DNA from: Allosphingosinicella sp.
GTDB taxonomy: Bacteria; Pseudomonadota; Alphaproteobacteria; Sphingomonadales; Sphingomonadaceae
Assembly (NCBI GenBank): GCA_030146745.1
Contig: JASLBD010000152.1
Coordinates: forward strand, 1 to 13,648
Direction of reading: 5' to 3'
Length of the DNA: 13,648 bases
The notes under the pieces: generated by a model
The model's database searches: none
What the model saw: only the letters and a program-made list of their open reading frames with translations
What the model was told of the DNA's origin: nothing
Part shown: piece by piece, positions 1 to 7,680 of the stretch
Position numbering within the stretch: the stretch's first letter is position 1
How the letters are laid out: the number at the start of each line of letters is the position of its first letter
Position numbers and translations under genes: made by a program

Positions 1-129
1 GTAGCGGACATAGATGAGCAGTAGCAGGCAGGCCGCCAGGCCCAGCGCAAGGCCCAATATGTTGATGAAGGCATAGGTCTTGCTGCGGGCCAGAGCCCGC
101 AGGCCCACCGTCAGATAATTGCGCCACAT
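1..129 (-). CDS. Double-FtsX ABC permease, sixth in array (5' fragment)
   Basis: Only the first 43 codons are inside the window; the rest lies off the left edge. The visible protein starts MWRNYLTVGLRALARSKTYA and runs through one hydrophobic segment (about residues 19-41, with the family string GLALGLAAC) to YVRY. This matches the N-terminal cytoplasmic stub and first membrane helix of the five complete permeases to its right. The ATG at 127-129 aligns with the starts of its paralogs and is preceded by GGGGA six bases upstream. The gap to the preceding permease stop is 22 bases, larger than the 9-10 bases between the other permeases. Identity as a further array member is secure; full length and integrity cannot be judged. 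Confidence 0.88.
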   Translation of the reverse strand, partial: MWRNYLTVGLRALARSKTYAFINILGLALGLAACLLLLIYVRY

Positions 130-151
130 ATCTTTTCCCCAGGGTTGGATT

Positions 152-2659
152 TCATTCGTAGCGAAGGGCGTGAATCGGATTGGTTCGGGCCACCCGGATG
201 GCGTGGCCGGCGATGGTGCCCAGGGCGATGGCCAGAGCGAGGCCGCCGGCGAGGACGAACGGGCCCGGTCCGAGCGCTATCCGGCTGTCGAAGCCGTTAA
301 GCCAGTCGCGCATCACCCACCAGGCCGCCGGCCAGGCGATGAGGTTGGCGACGATCACCGGCTTTGAGAATTGCCAGGCGAGCAGCCGGACGATGTCGCG
401 CGAGCGGGCGCCGAGCACTTTGCGGATCCCGATCTCCTTGGTCCTCCGCTCGGCGGTGAAGGCGGCGAGCCCGAACAGGCCGAGGCAGCCGATCACCACC
501 GCCAGCAGGGCGAAGGCTCCGAACAGCTGGCCGCGAGCCTCGTCGCGCTCGTACAGGCGGGCGACCCGGTCGTCGGCGAGCTCGGCCCGGTAGGGCAGAT
601 CGGGGAGCAGCCTTTTCCAGACCCGCTCGACATCGGCCATCACCTGCTTGGGATCCTTGCCTTCGTAGCGGATCACCATCGTGTTGAAGCCGTTGCGCGC
701 CATCAGGAACATGATCGGCTGGAGCGGATCGCGGACCGAGCGGAAGCGCGCATCCTTGAAGACCCCGACGATGGTCGCGTCGACGAGCCCGAATTCGTCC
801 AGCGTGAGGCCGGCGCTGATCGTCTTGCCGATCGCCTGCTGCGGATCGCGAAAGCCGAGCCGCTGGGCCGCGGCCTCGCTGACCAGGATGTTGGCCCCGC
901 GCCGGGCGAAGGCCTGCTCCGCCGCTTTGTCGACCGGGAAGGGAGTCGTCGAATCGTCCCTTGCGATCGTCTCGGAGAAGTTGCGGCCGGCGAGCATCTT
1001 CATCCCCATGGTCGGGATGAAATTATGATCGATGATGTAGGTGCCGAGGTCGATCGCCTTGGGGCTGCCGGGCAGATAGACCGAGCCCACCGAATTGTTG
1101 CCGGGCGAGACCCCGATCCCGGTCAGCGAAGCGCTCCCGATCCCGTCGAGCTTGGCGATCTCGTTCCGAAGCGTCTCCCCGACCGGCTGCGCCTGCCGCG
1201 CCCCCAGCCCCTGGAGCTGGAGCAGGCCGTGCCGGTTATAGCCCGCATCCGCCGTCCGGGCGTAGACGGTCTGGGCGTAGATGATTGCGGTGCAGATGAT
1301 GAGCCCGATCGAGACCGCGAACTGGGCGACGACGAGGACGTTGCGAAGGCTCCCCGAGCCCTGCGCCTCGGCCGAGGACTTGTTGGCCTTGAGCACCCGG
1401 GCCGGCTGGAAGCGCGACAGGTAGAAAGCCGGGTAGAGGCCGCCGGCGGCGCCGACGACCAGCACCAGGACGACGATCGGAAGGAGCACTCCGCCCGACC
1501 CCCAGTAGACGAGGCCGATATCGGCGTCGAGGAAGCGGTTGAAGAGCGGCAGGAGCAGCTCGACCATGGCCAAAGCGAGAAGCATCGCCAGCATTGTCAC
1601 GAGCATCGATTCGCCGAGGAACTGGGTGATCAGCTGCCTGCGGCTCGCGCCCAGCACCTTGCGAAGCGCCACTTCCCTCGCCCGCTGCGAGGCCCGGGCG
1701 GTGGCGAGGTTGGTGAAGTTCACCACCGCCATGCCGAGGATCAGGAGGGCGACGATGGCGAAGGTGACGATGGTGCGCCGGTCGTTGCCGGGAGTCATCG
1801 ACGCCTGCTGGGCCTCGCCGAGATGCACGTCGCGGACGTTGGTCAGCTTCCAGTCCTGGTCGTCGCCGGGATTGGTTTTCTCGCGCCCGCCGGTATCGTC
1901 GGGAATGTTGCGCTTCTCCCAGGCGGGGAGCTGCCGGTTGATGTCCTCGGCTTTGGCGCCCTCGCGAAGCTTGACGTACCACCAGCCTCCCTGGTTGCCC
2001 CAGCTGGTGAGGAAGGAGGGCTGCTCCGCGAAGAAGGTTTCCGGGTGGAAGCGGGCGATGACCCCGAGCTCGAGATGGCTGTTCTTGGGGAGGTCCTTCA
2101 TCACCCCGGTGACGATATAGTCGGCGCTCTTGCCCTGGACGATCAGGGTCAGGGTCTTGCCGAGCGCGTCCTGGCCCGGGAAGCGCTTGCTCGCCTCGGT
2201 CTCCGTCAGGACCAGCGAATTGGGATTGGTGAGGGCGGTGGCGCGGTCCCCGCGGACGAACGGGACCTGGAGGATGTCGAACAGATTGCCGTCGACGAAG
2301 TTGAAATCGTCGGCGAGGCTGGGCTGGCCGTTCTGCATGATGACGGCGCCGCTGGAGGCGACGTAGACCGCCTTCTCGATCTGCGGGAAATCCTTCACCA
2401 GCGCCTTGCCCGAGACGTAGCTCGTCATCTGCAGGGACATCTCCTCCCCGCCATTGTCGGTCGCCTTGTAGAAATCCTGGAACTGATAGGCGCGCTCGGC
2501 CTCGGGCATCCACGCGTCGTAGCTCGCCTCGTAGCGCACGTAGAGCAGGATCATCAGGCAGGCGGCCATGCCGATGGCGAGTCCGAAGATGTTGATGAAG
2601 GCGTAGGTCTTGTTCTTCGCCAGTGCCCGCAGTCCGACGGTCATATAATTGCGCCACAT
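152..2659 (-). CDS. Double-FtsX (MacB/FtsX-type) ABC permease, fifth in array
   Basis: An 835-residue inner-membrane permease with two fused FtsX halves. Expected layout from hydropathy: helix 1 at 19-41; extracytoplasmic MacB_PCD-like domain about 45-290; helices 2-4 at 296-318, 350-370 and 391-414; helix 5 at 441-461; second extracytoplasmic domain about 470-700; helices 6-8 at 712-734, 763-783 and 801-821. The cytoplasmic coupling motif occurs twice, EVALRKVLGA at E329 and EIGIRKVLGA at E742, so both halves look able to dock an ATPase. The chain ends NPIHALRYE. The ATG at 2657-2659 was chosen over an upstream in-frame start because it aligns with all paralogs and is preceded by AGGA overlapping the TAG of the upstream permease. 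Its first extracytoplasmic domain (ALVKDFPQIEKAVY) is closer to that of the second array member than to its neighbours. Substrate unknown; MacB-like export or a Lol-like extraction role are both possible for the superfamily. Confidence 0.93.
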   Translation of the reverse strand: MWRNYMTVGLRALAKNKTYAFINIFGLAIGMAACLMILLYVRYEASYDAWMPEAERAYQFQDFYKATDNGGEEMSLQMTSYVSGKALVKDFPQIEKAVYVASSGAVIMQNGQPSLADDFNFVDGNLFDILQVPFVRGDRATALTNPNSLVLTETEASKRFPGQDALGKTLTLIVQGKSADYIVTGVMKDLPKNSHLELGVIARFHPETFFAEQPSFLTSWGNQGGWWYVKLREGAKAEDINRQLPAWEKRNIPDDTGGREKTNPGDDQDWKLTNVRDVHLGEAQQASMTPGNDRRTIVTFAIVALLILGMAVVNFTNLATARASQRAREVALRKVLGASRRQLITQFLGESMLVTMLAMLLALAMVELLLPLFNRFLDADIGLVYWGSGGVLLPIVVLVLVVGAAGGLYPAFYLSRFQPARVLKANKSSAEAQGSGSLRNVLVVAQFAVSIGLIICTAIIYAQTVYARTADAGYNRHGLLQLQGLGARQAQPVGETLRNEIAKLDGIGSASLTGIGVSPGNNSVGSVYLPGSPKAIDLGTYIIDHNFIPTMGMKMLAGRNFSETIARDDSTTPFPVDKAAEQAFARRGANILVSEAAAQRLGFRDPQQAIGKTISAGLTLDEFGLVDATIVGVFKDARFRSVRDPLQPIMFLMARNGFNTMVIRYEGKDPKQVMADVERVWKRLLPDLPYRAELADDRVARLYERDEARGQLFGAFALLAVVIGCLGLFGLAAFTAERRTKEIGIRKVLGARSRDIVRLLAWQFSKPVIVANLIAWPAAWWVMRDWLNGFDSRIALGPGPFVLAGGLALAIALGTIAGHAIRVARTNPIHALRYE

Positions 2660-2699
2660 GGTTCGGGTCCTATTCGTAACGGAGGGCGTGGATGGGATT
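2649..2699 (-). repeat. Conserved gene-junction repeat, copy A
   Basis: This segment covers the end of the fourth permease, the 10-base spacer and the first codons of the fifth. It matches 5164-5214 at all but one of 51 positions, including the non-coding spacer GACCCGAACC, which the other junctions lack. It shows that junctions 3/4 and 4/5 share a recent origin by duplication or gene conversion. Confidence 0.85.
2668..2672 (-). promoter_or_regulatory. Ribosome binding site overlapping a stop codon (fifth permease)
   Basis: TAGGA again combines the stop of the fourth permease with an AGGA ribosome site eight bases before the ATG at 2659. The spacer is base-for-base the same as at the preceding junction. 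Confidence 0.65.
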
Positions 2700-5174
2700 T
2701 GAGCGGGCCACCCTGAAGGCATGGCCGCTGATCGTGGCGACCGCGATGGTGAGGGCGAGCAGTCCCGCGACCACGAAGGGCGTGGGCCCGAGATCGATGC
2801 GCAGGTCGAAACCGTTCAGCCAGTCGCGCATCGCCCACCACGCCACCGGCCAGGCGACGAGGTTGGCCAGAAGTATCGGCCGGGTGAACTGCCAGACCAG
2901 GAGCCTGACGATGTCCCGCGTGCGGGCACCGAGCACCTTCCTTATCCCTATCTCCTTGGTGCGCCGTTCCGCCGTGAATGCGGCCAGGCCGAACAGGCCC
3001 ATGCAGGCGATGAACACCGCGAAGAGCGAGAAGCCGGCGAAGATCTGTCCCCGCGCCGTCTCCGCCGTGTAGAGCTCGGCCACGATTTCGTCGGCGAACT
3101 CGGCCTGGAACGGCACATCGGGCACATGCCTCTTCCAGATCGCCTCGACTTTGTTGCGCACCGACTGCGGGTCGGAGGAATCATATCTGACCTCGAGCAG
3201 TGGGAGGCTCGCCCGGGTGTAGCGGTAGAAGCTCGGCTGGACGGGGTCGCGGACCGAGCGGAAGCGGGTGTCGGCCACGACCCCCACGATGGTCGCCGCG
3301 ACCGGGCCATATTCGGCCGGCACGATGGAAAGCATGAGCTGCTGGCCGATTGCGGCCTGGGGGCTGCCGAATCCGAGCCGGCTGGCGGCGGAGCCGTTGA
3401 TTACGACATTGACCCCCCGCCGCGCGAAAGCGCGCACCTCCTCGGCGGGCGCATCGCCGCCGATCGTCCCGACGTCCTTCGCCTGGGTGTCGGAGAAGGT
3501 GCGGCCGGCCAGCGTCTTGATGCCCATCGTGTCGAAGAAGTCGTCACCCACGCGGTTCGTGAACAGACGGAATGGCTTCGGATTGCCGGGGCGGTAGACG
3601 AAAGTGTCGCCGTTGCCGCCCGCGTCCACGCCGATGTTGGTTCGGGCGACGGAGGTGACTCCCTCGACCTTTGCGATTTCGCGGGCGAGTAGCTCCGCCT
3701 GGGGATCGACTTCGGGGCGGGAGAGGCCCGCGACCTGGAGGAGGCCGTCCCGATGATAGCCGGGATCGACGGTCCGGGCGTAAAGCGTCTGGGAATAGAT
3801 GACGGCCGTGCAGATGATCAGGCCGATCGAGATCGCGAACTGGGCCACGACGAGCGAGGCGCGCAGGTGCCCCGATCCGCGCGTCTCGGCCGATTTATTG
3901 GCCTTGAGCACCGACGCCGGCTGGAAGCGCGACAGGAAGAAGGCGGGGTACAGCCCGCCCGCCCCCGCGACGACGGCCACGAGCAGCAGGATCGGCAGCA
4001 ACATGCCGTCGGCGCCGAAATAGTCGAGCCGGAGATCGGCCTGGAGGTAGGAGGACAGGAACGGAAGCGCCAGCTCCAGGAGGCCGAGCCCGAGGAGCAT
4101 CGCCAGCGCCGTCACCAGCAGCGACTCGCCGAGGAACTGGACGACCAGCTGCCGCCGATTGGCTCCGAGGACCTTCCGAAGCGCGACTTCGCGGGCCCGG
4201 TGCGAAGCGCGGGCAGTGGCGAGGTTGACGAAGTTGATGCAGGCCAGAGCGAGGATGAGCAACGCGACGACGGTGAAGGTGGCGATCGTCGTCCGGTCGT
4301 TCCCCGGCGTCATCGAGCCGTCCTGCGCCTCGCCGAGATGGACGTCGCGGATGTTGACCAGATCCCAATCGTCCGTGGACCCGAGGTTGATCGTCTGGCC
4401 GCCACTGCTCTGGTCGGGAATGTTCCTTTTCTCCCACTGCGGAATCGCCGCCTGGATGGCCTTCGGATCGGCGCCCGGCCTCAATCGCATGTAGATGTTT
4501 CCGGCGATGAACCCCCAGGCCGTCTGGAACGCCTCCGAATCCTCGCCGAAGTAGGTGCCCGGCTCGAAGCGGGCGAGCATCGACATCGCCATGTGGGAGT
4601 TCCTGGGCAGGTCCTCGATTACGCCGGTGATCCGGTAGTCCGCCGGAGTCCCGTCGCGAACGAAGGTGAGCGTGCGGCCGAGCACGTTGTCGCTCCCGAA
4701 CCGCCTGATCGCCTCGCTGCGGGTAAGCACGAGCGAGTCCGGCCGCGCGAGCGCCGTTCGCCGGTCTCCGCGCACCATCGGCAGCTCGACGATGTTGAGG
4801 AAATCTCCGTCGGTGAACAGGACATCCTCGCCGACCGTCGACTGCCCGTCCTGCATGATCATCGGGCTGCCGGGCATGAGATAGGCCAGCCTCTCGACCT
4901 CCGGGAAATCCTTCTTGAGCATGGTGCCGGCGACAAAGGCCGATCCCTGGAACCGGAAGACGTTGCCGGATTCGGTATCGATGCTGCTCTGCTGCAGCAC
5001 GTACGTGTCGTCGGCCTTCGGCAGCCAGGCGTCGTAGCTCGTCTCGTAGCGGACGTAGAGCAGGATCATCAGGCAGGCGGCGAGGCCGAGCGCGAGCCCG
5101 AATATGTTGATGAAGGCGTAGGTCTTGCTCTTCGTCAGGACCCGCAGGCCGACCGTTACGTAGTTGCGCCACAT
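2670..5174 (-). CDS. Double-FtsX (MacB/FtsX-type) ABC permease, fourth in array
   Basis: An 834-residue permease with the same eight-helix, two-half layout as its neighbours. The first membrane helix carries GLALGLAACLMILLYVRY. The coupling motif is present in both halves: EVALRKVLGA at E329 and EIGIRKVLGA at E741. The MacB_PCD signature LTRSEAIRRFG is visible in the first extracytoplasmic domain. That domain carries no paired cysteines and reads TAWGFIAGNIYMRLR where two paralogs have Cys pairs. The second domain is strongly diverged from the other members, apart from the family strings VVINGSAASRLGF and VVADTRFRSVRDP. The ATG at 5172-5174 aligns with the paralog starts; an upstream in-frame start would only translate the junction with the preceding gene. 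The ribosome site AGGA overlaps the preceding stop (TAGGA). Ten bases separate it from the upstream gene. Probably an inner-membrane core for the ATPase encoded at the right end. Confidence 0.93.
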   Translation of the reverse strand: MWRNYVTVGLRVLTKSKTYAFINIFGLALGLAACLMILLYVRYETSYDAWLPKADDTYVLQQSSIDTESGNVFRFQGSAFVAGTMLKKDFPEVERLAYLMPGSPMIMQDGQSTVGEDVLFTDGDFLNIVELPMVRGDRRTALARPDSLVLTRSEAIRRFGSDNVLGRTLTFVRDGTPADYRITGVIEDLPRNSHMAMSMLARFEPGTYFGEDSEAFQTAWGFIAGNIYMRLRPGADPKAIQAAIPQWEKRNIPDQSSGGQTINLGSTDDWDLVNIRDVHLGEAQDGSMTPGNDRTTIATFTVVALLILALACINFVNLATARASHRAREVALRKVLGANRRQLVVQFLGESLLVTALAMLLGLGLLELALPFLSSYLQADLRLDYFGADGMLLPILLLVAVVAGAGGLYPAFFLSRFQPASVLKANKSAETRGSGHLRASLVVAQFAISIGLIICTAVIYSQTLYARTVDPGYHRDGLLQVAGLSRPEVDPQAELLAREIAKVEGVTSVARTNIGVDAGGNGDTFVYRPGNPKPFRLFTNRVGDDFFDTMGIKTLAGRTFSDTQAKDVGTIGGDAPAEEVRAFARRGVNVVINGSAASRLGFGSPQAAIGQQLMLSIVPAEYGPVAATIVGVVADTRFRSVRDPVQPSFYRYTRASLPLLEVRYDSSDPQSVRNKVEAIWKRHVPDVPFQAEFADEIVAELYTAETARGQIFAGFSLFAVFIACMGLFGLAAFTAERRTKEIGIRKVLGARTRDIVRLLVWQFTRPILLANLVAWPVAWWAMRDWLNGFDLRIDLGPTPFVVAGLLALTIAVATISGHAFRVARSNPIHALRYE

Positions 5175-5214
5175 GGTTCGGGTCCTATTCGTAACGCAGG
5201 GCGTGGATGGGATT
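5164..5214 (-). repeat. Conserved gene-junction repeat, copy B
   Basis: The counterpart of the repeat at 2649-2699, spanning the end of the third permease, an identical 10-base spacer and the start of the fourth. The single mismatch is near 5197 (C here, G in copy A at the matching position on the plus strand). Coding sequence beyond the match diverges quickly. Confidence 0.85.
5183..5187 (-). promoter_or_regulatory. Ribosome binding site overlapping a stop codon (fourth permease)
   Basis: The third permease ends TAGGA, in which AGGA serves as a Shine-Dalgarno sequence eight bases before the ATG at 5174. The identical arrangement recurs at 2668-2672 for the fifth permease. It supports the MWRNY start over the longer in-frame start located inside the preceding gene. 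Confidence 0.65.
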
Positions 5215-7671
5215 GAGCCGGGCGACCCGGAGCGCATGGCCGCCTACGGTGGCGACGGCGATCGCGAGCGCGAGCAGACCGGCGACGAGGAACGGCCCCG
5301 GAGTGAGCGCGATGCGCGCGTCGAACGTGTTCAGCCAGTCCCGCATAGCCCACCAGGCGACCGGCCAGGCGACGAGATTGGCGACGATGACGGGTTTGGA
5401 GAATTGCCAGGCGAGCAGGCGCACGATGTCGCGCACTTTGGCACCAAGCACCTTGCGGATTCCGATTTCCTTGGTGCGCCGCTCGGTGGCGAAGGTGGCG
5501 AGGCTGTAGAGGCCGAGGCAGGCGATCAGGACGGCGAGACCGGCGAAAGCGGCGAACAAGACGCCCCGCGCCCGCTCGGCCGCATAGAGCTCCGCGACGA
5601 CATCCTCGGCGAACCGTCCCTCGAAGGGGATCTCCGGCTCGAACTTGCGCCAGACCCGGGCGAGGCCGTCCATCACGTCGCGGGGCCGCGCCTCGGCGTA
5701 GCGGACCAGCACCTGGTTCGTGCGCCGGGGATCGTAGCGGTAGAGCAGCGGCTCGATCGCGTCGCGGGCGGTGCGGATCCTCGTGTCGCCGACCACGCCG
5801 ACGATGGTCGACGGGGTGAGATCGTCGCTGCCGTCCAGCCCCACCTTGACGGTCTTGCCGACCGCCGCCTGCGGCGAAGCGAAGCCCATCAGCTTCGCAG
5901 CCTCCTTGTTGACGACGATGTTGAGCCCGCGCCCGGCCGGCCGGGCGGGCGCGTCCCCGTCCGCCCGGATCACCTTGTCCTCGGCGAAGCTGTCGCCGAG
6001 AAAGCGCCCGGCGAGCAGCCGAATGTCCATCGTCCGGAAGAAGTCGGGATCGACCGGGTAGAAGCCCATCGACAGGCCTTCCGCCGCGCCCGGCGCCCGG
6101 ACCGCCTGGATGCTCTTGTTGGTCGCGGCGATTCCGAGATTGGTGCGCCCCGCCCCGACGACCCCGGGAATGGCCAGGATGTCGCGTCGCGCGGCCTCGT
6201 AGCGGGCGTCGTCGCCGGCGAACCGCCACGCGGAATCGATCTGGATGAGGCCGTCGCGGCGATAACCCGGATCCACCTCCTGCGCGTAGCGGGTCTGCCA
6301 GTAGATGACGGAGGTGCAGACGATGAGGCCGATGGCGATGGCGAACTGGAGCACGACCAGAGACGCCCTCAGCCGGCCGCTGCCGGGCGCTTCGGCCGAG
6401 GCCTTGTTCGCGCGCAGCACCTCGGCCGGCTGGAAGCGGCTGAGGTAGAAAGCGGGGTAGAGGCCGCCGAGCAGGCCGGTAAGGAGGAAGAGCCCGAGCG
6501 CGGGCAGCAGCAGGCCGCCGTCTCCGAGATAACGCACCTTGAGCTCCGCGCCGATCCAGCCGCCGCTCCAGGCGCTTCCGACTTCGACCAGCGCCAGCGC
6601 CAGGACCATGGCAATTCCCGCGGTCAGCAGCGATTCGCCGAGCAGCTGGGCGATCAACTGTCCCCGCCGCGCCCCGAGCACCTTGCGAAGCGCGATCTCA
6701 CGGGCGCGCTGGGTCGCCCGCGCCGTCGAAAGGTTGATGAAGTTCATCACCGCCATGCCGAGGATGAGCAGGGCCACGATCCCGAAGGTGGCGAGCGTGC
6801 GCGGGTCGCCTTGCGGGGTGAGTGCGCCCTGCACCGCGTCGCCGAGATGGACGTCGGCGAGCGGAACCAGCTTGAGATCGAGGATATCGGCCTGGCTGGA
6901 CGGCCGTCCGTCGATCATCTGCGGAGCGATCGTCTTCTTCTCCCAGGCCGGGAACGCGGCGTTGATCGCCGCCGCGTCGGCGCGGGCACGAAGCTTGACG
7001 TAATGCTTCTGGTTCATGTTGCCCCAGCCCTTGTCGCTGGCCGGCATCGCGTCGAAATCCGCTGGGTTGTGGCGGTAGATGAGGGCGATCTTCAGGCTGG
7101 AGTTGCTCGGCAGGTCCCGGATCACGCCCGTGACCGGATAATCCTCGCGGCCCGTGCCGGCGCCCAGCGTGATCGTCCGCCCCACCGCCCTGGCGGTGCC
7201 GAGCAGCCTGATCGCCTGGCTCTCGGTCAGGACGACCGAGCGCATGTCCGCCAGGGCCCGCGCCGCCGAGCCGTCGACGAACTCCAGCCTGAAGATGTCG
7301 AAGAAGCTCGGATCGACCGCCGCGGCGTCGAGGAACATCGGCCGGCCGTCCTGCATCAGCACGGTCTGCCCGGTCCTGAAGACCGTGATCGCCTCGATCT
7401 GGGGGAAGCCCGCGGCTAGGGTCTCGCGAAGCGGATAGGGGCTGTTCTGCGACTTGCTGACGGGCTGTCCCCGCTCGTGCCAGGTCGACTGCACCTGGTG
7501 GATCCGCTCATGGTCTGGAAGCCAGCTGTCGTAGCTCGATTCGTAGCGGACGTAGAGCAGGATCGTCAGGCAGGCGGCGAGGCCGAGCGCGAGGCCGCAA
7601 ATGTTGACGAGCGCGTAGGCGCGGTTCCGCGTCAGGGTCCTCATCGCCACGGTCAGATAGTTGCGCAGCAT
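5185..7671 (-). CDS. Double-FtsX (MacB/FtsX-type) ABC permease, third in array
   Basis: An 828-residue permease and, by eye, one of the more diverged complete members. It begins MLRNYLTVAMRTL rather than MWRNY, and its first helix reads ALVNICGLALGLAACLTILL. Both coupling motifs are intact: EIALRKVLGA at E325 and EIGIRKVLGA at E735. In the first extracytoplasmic domain the MacB_PCD signature reads LTESQAIRLLG, and the domain contains the insert-like stretch GWGNMNQKHYVKLR with no cysteines. The second domain keeps NIVVNKEAAKLMGF and VVGVVGDTRIRTARD. The start ATG (7669-7671) is unambiguous because no longer in-frame start is present, and AGG sequences overlapping and following the preceding TAG serve as ribosome site. 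It lies 9 bases after the second member and 10 bases before the fourth. Substrate unknown. Confidence 0.93.
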   Translation of the reverse strand: MLRNYLTVAMRTLTRNRAYALVNICGLALGLAACLTILLYVRYESSYDSWLPDHERIHQVQSTWHERGQPVSKSQNSPYPLRETLAAGFPQIEAITVFRTGQTVLMQDGRPMFLDAAAVDPSFFDIFRLEFVDGSAARALADMRSVVLTESQAIRLLGTARAVGRTITLGAGTGREDYPVTGVIRDLPSNSSLKIALIYRHNPADFDAMPASDKGWGNMNQKHYVKLRARADAAAINAAFPAWEKKTIAPQMIDGRPSSQADILDLKLVPLADVHLGDAVQGALTPQGDPRTLATFGIVALLILGMAVMNFINLSTARATQRAREIALRKVLGARRGQLIAQLLGESLLTAGIAMVLALALVEVGSAWSGGWIGAELKVRYLGDGGLLLPALGLFLLTGLLGGLYPAFYLSRFQPAEVLRANKASAEAPGSGRLRASLVVLQFAIAIGLIVCTSVIYWQTRYAQEVDPGYRRDGLIQIDSAWRFAGDDARYEAARRDILAIPGVVGAGRTNLGIAATNKSIQAVRAPGAAEGLSMGFYPVDPDFFRTMDIRLLAGRFLGDSFAEDKVIRADGDAPARPAGRGLNIVVNKEAAKLMGFASPQAAVGKTVKVGLDGSDDLTPSTIVGVVGDTRIRTARDAIEPLLYRYDPRRTNQVLVRYAEARPRDVMDGLARVWRKFEPEIPFEGRFAEDVVAELYAAERARGVLFAAFAGLAVLIACLGLYSLATFATERRTKEIGIRKVLGAKVRDIVRLLAWQFSKPVIVANLVAWPVAWWAMRDWLNTFDARIALTPGPFLVAGLLALAIAVATVGGHALRVARLNPIHALRYE

Positions 7672-7680
7672 CGGGCCTGC

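Noticed and set aside
371..2716. Very long plus-strand open frame opposite the fifth permease, with similar ones at 3753-5216, 5164-7419, 7900-10221 and 10169-12523
   Set aside because: Their translations are rich in R, D, E, G and H, lack domains or membrane segments, and mirror the minus-strand genes. They follow from strong G/C third-position bias, which removes stops from the antisense frame.
2660..2722. A 21-residue N-terminal extension of the fifth permease (and likewise 5175-5237 for the fourth)
   Set aside because: It would translate the end of the preceding permease and the spacer in another frame. Paralogs lack it, and the MWRNY start has an AGGA ribosome site at good spacing.
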